The notes beneath the pieces were generated by a model, which saw nothing but the letters and a program-made list of their open reading frames with translations, was not told where the DNA came from and ran no database searches. Positions 1-8,275 of a stretch of 64,000 nt of DNA are shown one piece after another. Position numbers and translations under genes: made by a program. The stretch lies in the NCBI RefSeq assembly GCF_902729445.1, contig NZ_CACVCE010000072.1, positions 1 through 64,000 of the forward strand, given 5' to 3'. The stretch's first letter is position 1. Each line of letters opens with the position of its first letter. The DNA is from Magnetospirillum sp902729445. GTDB lineage: Bacteria; Pseudomonadota; Alphaproteobacteria; Rhodospirillales; Magnetospirillaceae.

Positions 1-208
1 AGGCTTGACCCGGCCATCCACGCGCATCCGCATAACGCGCTGTTTCCATTCGATTTTGTTCGGCGCCACATGGATGCCCGTGTCGAGCACGGGCATGACG
101 GAGTGTGGGGCGGCGCCTGAAATTTAACCGGGCAGTCCTGGGCCAAGCCCGGCCAAGACGGGCAGAGGGCGTGTGCTTCAGCCTGGACCTGACAGCCCCC
201 CCTGGCCC
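1..208. other. Non-coding edge region downstream of the nad operon
   Basis: I see no convincing gene here; the reading frames that cross it have no recognisable protein character. It lies after the stop codon of the last gene of the minus-strand nad operon. It holds a GC-rich palindrome at 74-96. A stretch at 1-20 resembles half of the 'CTTGACCCGGCC' type palindromes that are frequent between genes in alphaproteobacteria. It may act as an intergenic REP-like spacer or a factor-independent stop for the operon, although no T-run follows the hairpin. Confidence 0.5.
74..96. repeat. REP-like palindrome
   Basis: ATGCCCGTG (74-82) and CACGGGCAT (88-96) form a perfect 9-bp stem with a 5-base TCGAG loop. 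The flanking 'CGTCATGCCCG...CGGGCATCC' style (read on the minus strand) matches the general look of alphaproteobacterial intergenic palindromes. Copy number in the genome cannot be judged from this window. Confidence 0.5.
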
Positions 209-586
209 TTACCTGATCACCAACCGGTTGATCAGCACGTCGATGCATTTGTCGCCGCCCGGTTCCTTGCGGATGATGTCGAGCGTGATGGCCTTGGCGG
301 TGGCGGCGGGATTGCCGCGATTGAATTCCTCCCAGGCCATCGAGGCCATGGCGTGGGTGACCTTCTCGGCCACCTTCTTGTCCAGCTTGGCGTCCTTGAC
401 TTCCAGCGGATAGACCGCCGTCAGCTCAAGGATCACCATGTGGAACAGGCCGTCCTGATCCCAGAATTCCAGGTTGACCGATTGCAGCTTGACGTAGGTC
501 TCGCGCGGCTTGGCGCCGCTGCCGGCGGCCAGGGCCGGCAGGCACGGCATCATCAGGGCGGCGGCAAGCAGCAGCCGGCGCCTCAT
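209..586 (-). CDS. Small exported protein of unknown function (possibly FliL-like)
   Basis: A 125-residue protein. Its N terminus (MRRRLLLAAALMMPCLPALAA) is a clear Sec signal peptide with three arginines, a hydrophobic core and an ALAA cleavage region, so it should act in the periplasm. The remaining ~100 residues alternate beta and helix and end in 'DVLINRLVIR'. This is reminiscent of the periplasmic domain of FliL (an extracytoplasmic strand, then a helix, then a final strand ending in 'VIQ'), but the similarity is weak and I do not assign it. Its start codon overlaps the stop of the upstream cyclic-nucleotide-binding gene by 4 bases, so the two are translationally coupled and it is the last gene of the nad operon. 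A Cys near position 113 is the only one in the mature part. Confidence 0.75.
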   Translation of the reverse strand: MRRRLLLAAALMMPCLPALAAGSGAKPRETYVKLQSVNLEFWDQDGLFHMVILELTAVYPLEVKDAKLDKKVAEKVTHAMASMAWEEFNRGNPAATAKAITLDIIRKEPGGDKCIDVLINRLVIR

Positions 587-978
587 CGCGGATCGTCCGA
601 TCCCAAGATGACCTGGGCCTCGGCCAGTTCGGCCCCCATCAGGCGGATATTGCCCAACAGGGCGCCGACGATGACCCGCACGCCCTTGGGGGCCTTCTCC
701 AACTGCTCGGCCAGGCGTTCCTTGCCGATCACCACGCAGGCGGTCTCGTCGGTGGCGCGCGCCGAGGCCATGCGCGGCTGGTCGTCGATCAAGGCCATTT
801 CGCCGAAGATGCCGCCCTGGATGATGGTCCCCAGCGGAATGACATGGTCCTTGACCGTCTTGAACACCTCGACCCGCCCATATTCGACGACATAGGCCTC
901 TTGGCCGCGCTCACCTTCATGGAAGATGACCTCGCCGGCCCGGAACACCTTGCGGCGCGATTGGGCGATATCGTTCAT
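583..978 (-). CDS. Stand-alone cyclic nucleotide-binding (CAP_ED) domain protein
   Basis: 131 residues forming one cNMP-binding beta-roll: 'FRAGEVIFHEGERGQEAYVVEYGRV' at the start, a central 'GGIFGEMALIDDQPRMASARA' which is the phosphate-binding cassette (FGEMALI..PR.AS/TA), and a C-terminal helix. The Glu and Arg that bind ribose and cyclic phosphate in CRP-type domains are present (GE..., QPR.ASA). There is no helix-turn-helix or enzyme domain, so it is probably a regulatory subunit or sensor acting by protein contact. It overlaps nadB upstream by 4 bases (ATGA) and the exported gene downstream by 4 bases. The partner is unknown; membership of the nad operon may be only co-expression. Confidence 0.85.
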   Translation of the reverse strand: MNDIAQSRRKVFRAGEVIFHEGERGQEAYVVEYGRVEVFKTVKDHVIPLGTIIQGGIFGEMALIDDQPRMASARATDETACVVIGKERLAEQLEKAPKGVRVIVGALLGNIRLMGAELAEAQVILGSDDPR

Positions 979-2591
979 GCGCCCCCCTGCCCGTTGCGCC
1001 GGGCCGAGAAGTTCTTCGGCACCAGCACGGTGTTCTGCACCGGCGCGATCACGTCCAGGCTGGGATAATCCAGGGTGTAGTGCAGACCCCGGCTTTCCCG
1101 GCGCGACAGCGCCGAACGCACGATCAGGTCGGCCACCATCGCCAGGTTCCGAAGTTCCAGCAGGTCGTTGGTGACACGGAAAGTGCCGTAATATTCCTCG
1201 ATCTCGGACAGCAGCAGCTTGACGCGATGCTTGGCCCGTTCCAGGCGCTTGGTCGACCGCACGATGCCGACATAGTCGGACATGAAGCGGCGCAGTTCGG
1301 TCCAGTTGTGGGCGACCACCACCTCTTCATCGGAATCGGTGACCCAGCTTTCGTCCCAGGCCGGGATCACCGGCGCCGCCGCCACCTTGCCCAGGGTGGC
1401 GACGATGTCCTCGGCCGCCGATTTGCCGAACACCAGGCATTCCAGCAACGAGTTCGACGCCATGCGGTTGGCCCCGTGCAGGCCGGTGCACGACACCTCG
1501 CCGATGGCGTAAAGGTTGCCGACGTCGGTGCGGCCCGACAAGTCGGTCAGCACCCCGCCGCAGGTGTAATGCGCCGCCGGCACCACCGGAATCGGCTGCT
1601 GCGTCATATCGATGCCGTATTTCAGGCACTCGGCGTGGACGGTGGGGAAATGGCTGCGGACGAACTCGGCCGGCTTGTGGCTGATGTCCAGATAGACGCA
1701 CTCGCAGCCCAGCCGCTTCATGACGTCGTCGATGGCGCGCGCCACGATATCGCGCGGGGCCAACTCGCCCCGGGGGTCGTATTCGTCCATGAAACGGGTG
1801 CCGTCGGGGCGCAGCAGATGGCCGCCCTCGCCGCGCACCGCCTCGGTGACCAGGAAGGTCTTGGCCTGGGGGTGGAACAGGCAGGTGGGGTGGAATTGCG
1901 AGAATTCCATGTTGGCCACCCGGCAGCCGGCACGCCAGGCCATGGCGATGCCGTCGCCGGTCGATCCGTCGGGATTGGACGAATACATATAGACGCGGCT
2001 GGCGCCGCCGGTGGCCAGCACCACCTTCTTGGCGGCGAAGGTGCGCACCCGGCCGCTGATGCGGTCCAGCGAATAGGCGCCGACACAGCGGCCCAAACCG
2101 CCGCCCGGCAACCGCTCGCGGATCAGATCGACGGCGTTGTGGTGCTCGAAGACGTCGGCCCCGGTCTCGCGCACGCGCTCGACCAGCGAGGTCTCGACGG
2201 CACGGCCGGTGGCGTCGGCGGCATGGATGACCCGGCGGTGCGAATGGCCGCCCTCGCGGGTCAGGTGCCAGCTGTCGCCCTCGCGGTCGAAGGCAACACC
2301 CTGGTCGATCAGCCATTCGATGGCGGTTCGGGCGTTTTCCACCACGAAACGGACGCTATCGACATTGCACAGCCCGGCCCCGGCATTCAAGGTGTCGGCG
2401 ACATGGGATTCGGTGGTGTCGGCGGCGTCCAGCACGGCGGCGATGCCGCCCTGGGCGTACAGGGTGCTGCCCTCGGCCAACGGCCCCTTGGCCAGGATGG
2501 CGACGCGGGCGGAAGGCTTGGCTTCCAGCACGCGCAGGGCCAAAGTCAGGCCGGCGGCGCCGGAACCGATGACAAGAAGATCGTACGACAT
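975..2591 (-). CDS. nadB: L-aspartate oxidase NadB
   Basis: FAD enzyme that oxidises L-aspartate to iminoaspartate, the first step of de novo NAD synthesis. The protein is about 538 residues, the usual length. Seen directly: the N-terminal dinucleotide motif 'VIGSGAAGLTLAL', 'YAQGGIAAV', the 'HAADATGRAVETSLVERV' segment, 'AAHYTCGGVLTD' (the succinate dehydrogenase/NadB-family catalytic HxT/HYTCGG region), 'EVSCTGLHGANRMASNSLLE', and a helical C-terminal domain. I prefer the ATG at 2591 (MSYDLLVIGSG); an in-frame ATG at 2606 would add five residues. nadC ends at 2610 and the next gene starts within the nadB stop, so it is the middle of an operon nadA-nadC-nadB-cNMP protein-exported protein. 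Confidence 0.97.
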   Translation of the reverse strand: MSYDLLVIGSGAAGLTLALRVLEAKPSARVAILAKGPLAEGSTLYAQGGIAAVLDAADTTESHVADTLNAGAGLCNVDSVRFVVENARTAIEWLIDQGVAFDREGDSWHLTREGGHSHRRVIHAADATGRAVETSLVERVRETGADVFEHHNAVDLIRERLPGGGLGRCVGAYSLDRISGRVRTFAAKKVVLATGGASRVYMYSSNPDGSTGDGIAMAWRAGCRVANMEFSQFHPTCLFHPQAKTFLVTEAVRGEGGHLLRPDGTRFMDEYDPRGELAPRDIVARAIDDVMKRLGCECVYLDISHKPAEFVRSHFPTVHAECLKYGIDMTQQPIPVVPAAHYTCGGVLTDLSGRTDVGNLYAIGEVSCTGLHGANRMASNSLLECLVFGKSAAEDIVATLGKVAAAPVIPAWDESWVTDSDEEVVVAHNWTELRRFMSDYVGIVRSTKRLERAKHRVKLLLSEIEEYYGTFRVTNDLLELRNLAMVADLIVRSALSRRESRGLHYTLDYPSLDVIAPVQNTVLVPKNFSARRNGQGGA

Positions 2592-2609
2592 GGCGACGTT
2601 CCCCATCCG

Positions 2610-3435
<826 letters not shown>

Positions 3436-3446
<11 letters not shown>

Positions 3447-4458
3447 TGGGCGCCCCCGACGACATCGGCACCGAGGCCGACAGTTCCAGCATGCGTTCCA
3501 ACGGCTTCAGCGCCTGAACCCGCAGCTCTTCCGGAATGGTGATGGCGGGGGCGGCGTTCATCATCGCCAGATAAATCTTTTCCAGCGTGTTCTTGGCCAT
3601 GAACGGGCAATCCGCGCACGAGCAGCCGCCATCGGCGCCCGGGGCCGGAATGAAGGTCTTGTTCGGTGCCGCCTTCTGCATCTGGTGGATGATGTGCGGC
3701 TCGGTGGCGATGATGAACTCGGAACCGGGATGGTTCAGCACGTAATCCAGGATGCCCCGCGTCGAGCCGACATGGTCGGCATGGGTCAAGATCGCGTCGG
3801 GGCATTCGGGATGCGCCGCCACCTTGGCATTGGGGTGGCGCACCTTCAGCTTGATCAGTTCCTTTTCCGAGAATTGCTCGTGGATGATGCAGCTGCCCGG
3901 CCACAGCGTCAGGTCGCGCCCGGTGCGGCGCGCCACCCAGGCGCCGAGATGGCGGTCGGGGGCGAACAGGATCGGCTTGTCCTTGGGCAGCGAATTGACG
4001 ATCAGCTCGGCGTTGGACGAGGTGACGATGACGTCGGACAGGGCTTTGACCTCGGCCGAGCAATTGATGTAGGTCACCGCCAGATGGTCGGGATTCTTGT
4101 CGCGGAAGGCCTTGAAGGCGTCGGCGCGGCAGGATTCCTCGAGCGAGCAGCCGGCCTCGGCATCGGGGATCACCACCACCTTGCCGGGCGACAGGATCTT
4201 GGCCACCTCGCCCATGAAGCGGACGCCGCAAAAGACGATCATGTCGGCGCTGGTCGCCGCCGCCTTGCGCGACAGGTCCAGCGAATCGCCGACGAAATCG
4301 GCCAGGTCCTGGATTTCGCCTTCCTGGTAGTAATGGGCCAGGATCACCGCGTTCTTCTCGCGACGCAGCCGGTTGATCGCCTCGACCATGTCCAGGGTGG
4401 GGTCGATGTCGGCTTCGGTCAGGGCGCCGGGCGACGGCAGGATAACGGTTTCGGTCAT
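3436..4458 (-). CDS. nadA: Quinolinate synthase NadA (4Fe-4S)
   Basis: Condenses iminoaspartate with dihydroxyacetone phosphate to quinolinate. I chose the ATG at 4458 (340 residues, MTETVILPSP) rather than the in-frame ATG at 4548, because an AAGGA ribosome site lies about 11 bases upstream and because the extra 30 residues are unlike the family. Motifs: 'ILAHYYQEGEIQDLADFVGDSL', 'CGVRFMGEVAKILSP', and the three cluster cysteines expected for the family: Cys104 (EAGC), Cys219 (HPECP) and the C-terminal CSCADC (279-284). The three-domain NadA fold matches in length. First gene of the minus-strand nad operon; the 200 bp upstream must hold its promoter. Confidence 0.97.
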
Positions 4459-4661
4459 GTGGGCACGGATCCTTGCTACGACGGCCTGGCGGGACGGCGC
4501 ATTTCCTTCGGAATAATTAGTAAGACCGAATTTCACCCCCGAGCGCAACTGCTGTCACGCCCCGGAGCGTGATAAACCAAACCACTATGCCCTAGGCAGG
4601 CATTCCAAAATTCATCGCCCCGTCGCATGATCGATCATCCTGTCGGGAAGGATCATGAGGG
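4459..4661. other. Divergent intergenic region between nadA and a receiver-domain gene
   Basis: About 200 bp with no gene. Read on the plus strand it holds TCACGC-CCCGGA-GCGTGA (4555-4572), a 6-bp stem. AT-rich 'GAATAATTAGTAAG' lies at about 4512-4525, the likeliest place for the nadA -10 region on the minus strand; a candidate TTGCGC lies roughly 17-20 bases upstream of it. None of these is strong enough to call as a promoter. A ribosome site GAAGGA/GAGGG precedes the plus-strand gene. Confidence 0.4.
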
Positions 4662-5069
4662 ATGTCTGCCGCCGTGGCCAATAGCCAGCCGCTTGTCGCG
4701 CCGCTGATCGTCGTCATCGAGGACGAGGAATTCGTCCTTGCCGGCTATCAGACCTTGTTGGAAAGCTGGGGCTTCGAGGTGGTGGCCGCGGCCTCTGGCG
4801 CCGAGGCGCTGACCGCCTTGACCAGCAGCGCCAAGATTCCCGATTTCATCGTCGCCGATTACCGGCTGGGCGATGGGTTGACCGGCACCGACGCGGTGCA
4901 ATTGCTGCGCCGGTCGTTCGGCGACGGCATTCCCGGCGTGCTGATCACCGGCGACACCGCGATGGACCGGGTCCGCCATGCCGGCGAGTCCGGCCTGCAG
5001 GTGGTGCACAAGCCGATCAACGGCCGCCGGCTCAAGGAAATCGTCGAACGCGGCCTTAGCCCGCACTGA
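4662..5069 (+). CDS. Single-domain response regulator receiver protein
   Basis: 135 residues forming one CheY-like receiver. The acidic pair is Glu20-Asp21 (VVIEDEEFV), the phospho-acceptor is Asp66 (FIVADYRLGDG), and the conserved Thr96 (LITGDT) and Lys117 (HKPI) are present. There is no output domain. The wording 'DYRLGDGLTGTDAV...GVLITGDT...VVHKPINGRRL' is most like the C-terminal receivers of hybrid histidine kinases, so it could be a phosphorelay intermediate or a detached receiver. The start is set by GAAGGATCATGAGGG just upstream. Its last 14 bases overlap the convergent gene that ends at 5056. Confidence 0.9.
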   Translation: MSAAVANSQPLVAPLIVVIEDEEFVLAGYQTLLESWGFEVVAAASGAEALTALTSSAKIPDFIVADYRLGDGLTGTDAVQLLRRSFGDGIPGVLITGDTAMDRVRHAGESGLQVVHKPINGRRLKEIVERGLSPH

Positions 5070-5949
5070 TCCCAGCCAGCGCCGTCTCCAGGTTCGCCCG
5101 CATCGAGGTCTCGGCGGCGAAGCGATTCAGCGCGTCGGCGGCCAGCCGGTCGGTGTCGCCCTTCAGCAACTGATCGACATGATCGACGAAGCGGTCCGGC
5201 GCCGGCGCCTCGCAATAGCGGTACAGCGCGCCCAGGGCGCTGGTGTCGAACCGCTCGGCCACCACCGCCGTACCGGAATGCAAGCCGTAACAGATGCGGC
5301 TGGGGCTGCAATAGCGCACGCCCTCGTTGCGCCTGATATCCAGGATCAGCCGGGCGCGGCCGACATGGTCGCGGCGCAGATGGTCGGGCAGCGCGCATTC
5401 CGAGACGAACACGCTGCGGCCACGGGCGCGCAATTGTTCGATGATCCGTTCGCGATAGGGGCCGGACGTCCCGTACAGCAGGCAGTCGATATCCTTGGGC
5501 GCCACCGGGGCCGGCTCGCGCAAGCTGGCGCAATGGCCGTAGGCCAGGAACTTGGCCCGTCCGCCCGGCACGCGGGTCTGGTACCAGTCGGTGTTGGGCA
5601 GCAAGGTCCAGACGAAATCGGCCAGCGGCAGGATGCGTTCGAAATTGGCCCGTCGCCACGGCTGCTTGGGATTGGCCATCACCGAGGCATCCTCCATGTC
5701 CTCGGTCCCCAGGATCCCCAGGCGCAGACGGTCGCCGTGCGCCGCCTTGAAGGCGGTCAGTTCCTCGGTGAAGGCCGGCTGGAAGAACTCGACCAGCAGG
5801 TTGACGGCCGGGGCCGGCGCCAGCTTCTTCAGATCGTATTTGACGCTGTGCCCGGCCTCGACCAGGCCGGCGGCGATGGGGGCCAGGATGTCCTGCATGC
5901 GCAGGAAATCGTAAGCGGTATGGTTGCCCAGAAAGATGTTGATCAGCAT
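5056..5949 (-). CDS. Putative glycosyltransferase (CgeB/GT-B-like) protein
   Basis: 297 residues starting at ATG 5949 (MLINIFLGNHTAYDFLRMQD). The start overlaps the mutL stop by one base (TGATG), so it is coupled to mutL. The N-terminal half looks like a Rossmann-type lobe; the second half has 'CLLYGTSGPYRERIIEQLRARG' and a C-terminal 'LILDIRRNEGVRYCSPSRICYGLHSGTAVVAERF'. In CgeB-like and other GT-B enzymes this is where the nucleotide-sugar lobe carries the pattern 'R..E....G...V'. No DXD motif is obvious. I see no sugar-pathway neighbours to name a substrate, so the function is inferred from layout only; an alternative is a non-catalytic GT-B-fold protein. It overlaps the convergent receiver gene by 14 bp at the 3' end. 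Confidence 0.6.
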   Translation of the reverse strand: MLINIFLGNHTAYDFLRMQDILAPIAAGLVEAGHSVKYDLKKLAPAPAVNLLVEFFQPAFTEELTAFKAAHGDRLRLGILGTEDMEDASVMANPKQPWRRANFERILPLADFVWTLLPNTDWYQTRVPGGRAKFLAYGHCASLREPAPVAPKDIDCLLYGTSGPYRERIIEQLRARGRSVFVSECALPDHLRRDHVGRARLILDIRRNEGVRYCSPSRICYGLHSGTAVVAERFDTSALGALYRYCEAPAPDRFVDHVDQLLKGDTDRLAADALNRFAAETSMRANLETALAGISAG

Positions 5950-7721
5950 CAGCGCCGTCCGAACAGTTTCTCGATATCGGCCAGCCCCAGCGCGACATGG
6001 GTGGGGCGGCCGTGATTGCATTGCCCCGACAAGGGGGTTTGTTCCATCTGGCGCAACAGCGCGTTCATTTCCGGCACCGACAGCCGCCGTCCGGCCCGCA
6101 CCGAGCCATGACAGGCGATGGTGGCGCAGATATCGACCATCCGTTCCTTGAGCTTCAGCGCCTCGCCCCATTCGGCCAGGTCGCAGGCCAGGTCGGCCAC
6201 CAGGGCCTGGACGTCGCAGGCCCCCAGCAGGGCCGGAATCTCGCGCACCACCACCGCGCCGGGGCCGAAGGATTCCACCACCAGGCCCAGCTCGGCCAGG
6301 ACCGGCGCCGCCTCGGCCACCCGGGCGGCGGCGGCCTCGCCCAATTCCACCACGTCCGGCAGCAGCAGCATCTGGCGCTTGACGCCCCCTTCGGTCAGGC
6401 CGGCCCGCAATCGTTCCAGCACCAGCCGCTCGTGGGCGGCGTGCTGGTCGATGATGACCAGCCCGTCGGCGGTCTCGGCGACGATGTAGGTGTCGTGCAG
6501 TTGCGCCCGTGCCGCGCCCAGCGGATAGGCCTGTTCGGGCGGTTGGGGGCAATATTCGGCCGCCGGAGCCGAGGGCGGCAGTTCCAGGCCGGGCAGGGAT
6601 TCCGCCAGCCCGGTCCCCAGCGGCGCCTGCGCCCGCACCGCCTGGGCGAACGAGGCCGGATGGCCACCGCCACCCGGGCGCCAGCCGACGCCGCCATGGC
6701 TGACGGTGGCGGCGCGGTGCCCGGCCCCGGCCAGGGCATGGCGCAGGCCCGAGACGATCAGGCCGCGCACGGCCCCGGCCTCGCGGAAGCGCACCTCGGC
6801 CTTGGCCGGATGGACGTTGACATCGACCGCGTCGGGCGACAGTTCCAGGAACAGGGCGACCACCGGATGGCGGTCGTGGCTCATCACGTCCTGATAGGCG
6901 CCCCGGACCGCGCCGACCACCAAACGGTCGCGCACCGGCCGACCGTTGACGAACAGATATTGGTGGCCCGAACTGCCGCGGCTGTAGGTCGGCAGCCCGG
7001 CCCAGCCGGTCAGGCGCACGCCGTCGCGTTCGATGTCGATGGGAACGGCATTGTCGTGGAAATCGCGGCCGATGATGGCGGCCAGACGGCTCAGCCGGGC
7101 CTTGGCCAGATCGTCCGCCTTCTCGGCCGCCAGCTTGACCAAGGCGCGACTGCCGTCGGACAGGAAGAAGCCGACCGCGGGATGGGCCATGGCCAACCGT
7201 TCCAGGGTGTCGATGGCGTGCGAAAGCTCGGTGCGCGCCGCCTTCAGGAACTTCAGCCGGGCCGGGGTGGCATAGAACAGGTCGCGCACCTCGACCCGGG
7301 TGCCGGCGCTGATGGCGGCCGGAACCGGATGGCCCTTGGCGCCGCCTTCCACACTCAGGCTCCAGCCTTCGGCCGCGCCCCGGGCCCGCGAGGTGAGCGT
7401 CAGGCGCGCCACCGAGCCGATGGACGGCAGCGCCTCGCCGCGGAAACCCAGATGGCCGACATGGACCAGATCGTCGTCGGGCAGTTTGCTGGTGGCGTGG
7501 CGCTCGACCGCCAGGGCCAGTTCGTCCGGCCCCATGCCGCTGCCGTCGTCGGTGACCGAGATCAGCGCCTGGCCGCCTTCGACCAGCACCACCTCGATAC
7601 GGGTGGCGCCGGCATCCAGACTGTTTTCCACCAGTTCCTTCACGGCCGAGGCGGGGCGCTCGACCACCTCGCCGGCGGCGATCTGGTTGACCAGGGTGGG
7701 GGGAAGCAGGCGAATCGACAT
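5949..7721 (-). CDS. mutL: DNA mismatch repair protein MutL
   Basis: 590 residues. N-terminal GHKL ATPase: 'IAAGEVVERPASAVKELVENSLDAGAT' (motif I with Asn33), 'VTDDGSGM' (motif II), 'GFRGEALPSIGSVA' (motif III), followed by 'GTRVEVRDLFYATPARLKFL'. C-terminal dimerisation/endonuclease domain: DQHA-x2-E-x4-E at residues 425-436 (DQHAAHERLVLE), an 'ACHGSVRAG' motif and 'CNHGRPTHVAL', so this is an endonuclease-type MutL as in bacteria without MutH. Start chosen at ATG 7721 (MSIRLLPP); the longer frame upstream runs through the terminator of the neighbouring giant gene and has no MutL character. TATAGT lies 9-14 bases before the start and may be its -10 box, giving a very short leader. Confidence 0.97.
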   Translation of the reverse strand: MSIRLLPPTLVNQIAAGEVVERPASAVKELVENSLDAGATRIEVVLVEGGQALISVTDDGSGMGPDELALAVERHATSKLPDDDLVHVGHLGFRGEALPSIGSVARLTLTSRARGAAEGWSLSVEGGAKGHPVPAAISAGTRVEVRDLFYATPARLKFLKAARTELSHAIDTLERLAMAHPAVGFFLSDGSRALVKLAAEKADDLAKARLSRLAAIIGRDFHDNAVPIDIERDGVRLTGWAGLPTYSRGSSGHQYLFVNGRPVRDRLVVGAVRGAYQDVMSHDRHPVVALFLELSPDAVDVNVHPAKAEVRFREAGAVRGLIVSGLRHALAGAGHRAATVSHGGVGWRPGGGGHPASFAQAVRAQAPLGTGLAESLPGLELPPSAPAAEYCPQPPEQAYPLGAARAQLHDTYIVAETADGLVIIDQHAAHERLVLERLRAGLTEGGVKRQMLLLPDVVELGEAAAARVAEAAPVLAELGLVVESFGPGAVVVREIPALLGACDVQALVADLACDLAEWGEALKLKERMVDICATIACHGSVRAGRRLSVPEMNALLRQMEQTPLSGQCNHGRPTHVALGLADIEKLFGRR

Positions 7722-7734
7722 GGCCGCACTATAA

Positions 7735-7761
7735 GACGGTTCCGCGCGGGGCGGAACCGTC
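7735..7761 (-). terminator. Rho-independent-like hairpin at the end of the giant gene
   Basis: An 11-bp perfect stem (GACGGTTCCGC at 7735-7745, GCGGAACCGTC at 7751-7761) with a 5-base loop begins one base after the giant gene's stop codon. On the minus strand it is followed only by TTAT, so the T-run is weak. It sits between the giant gene and the mutL start and probably insulates mutL from 44 kb of upstream transcription. Confidence 0.65.
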
Positions 7762-8275
7762 TCAAGACGGCAGTGGGTTCTGCACCAGGACCGTCGCCGA
7801 ATCGTGGGTGTAGACCGAATAGCTGCTGCCGTTGATGGTCTGGTTGGCCTGCGCCGTCCAGGAACCATCGGCAAAGGTCACCGCACCCGCCTGCCCACCC
7901 ATGATGGTCAGGGTGTTGGCGGTGGCGTTGCCGTTGGTCATGGCCAGCACATCGGAAGCCGCCAGCTTGACCGAACCGGTGCCGCCCAGATCCAGCACCT
8001 CGAACCGTTCGATGATGTCGTCGCGGATGCTGGTTAGGTCCAGTTGGCCGTTGTTCCAGGCCAGGGTGTCGGTGCCGGTGCCGCCATCCAGATAATGGAA
8101 GCTGGTGTCGGACACGCAGACGCGGTCGTCGCCGGCCTCGCCGAACAGCAGGTCCTTGCCGCCATTGCCGATCAGGGTGTCGTTGCCCGCGTCGCCGACC
8201 ATGGCGTCGCCGGCCAGCGCCGAGGTGCCGACCAGGACGTCGGCGGCCGAGGTCCCGATTCCTGAGATGGCCTTG
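7762..8275 (-). other. Giant protein: C-terminal RTX and type I secretion signal
   Basis: Begins 'GTSAADVLVGTSALAGDAMVGD', then nonapeptides 'GDAGNDTLIGNGGKDLLFGEAGDDRV', then 'LDGGTGTDTLAW', 'IERFEVLDLGGTGSVKLAASDVL' and a final 'YSVYTHDSATVLVQNPLPS'. This layout matches the C-terminal target region of type I-secreted adhesins, where the last ~100 residues are recognised by the ABC exporter. The gene therefore has an intact 3' end. Confidence 0.82.

Noticed and set aside
5997..7835. Plus-strand frame of 612 codons opposite mutL
   Set aside because: Mirror of mutL; no domain character.
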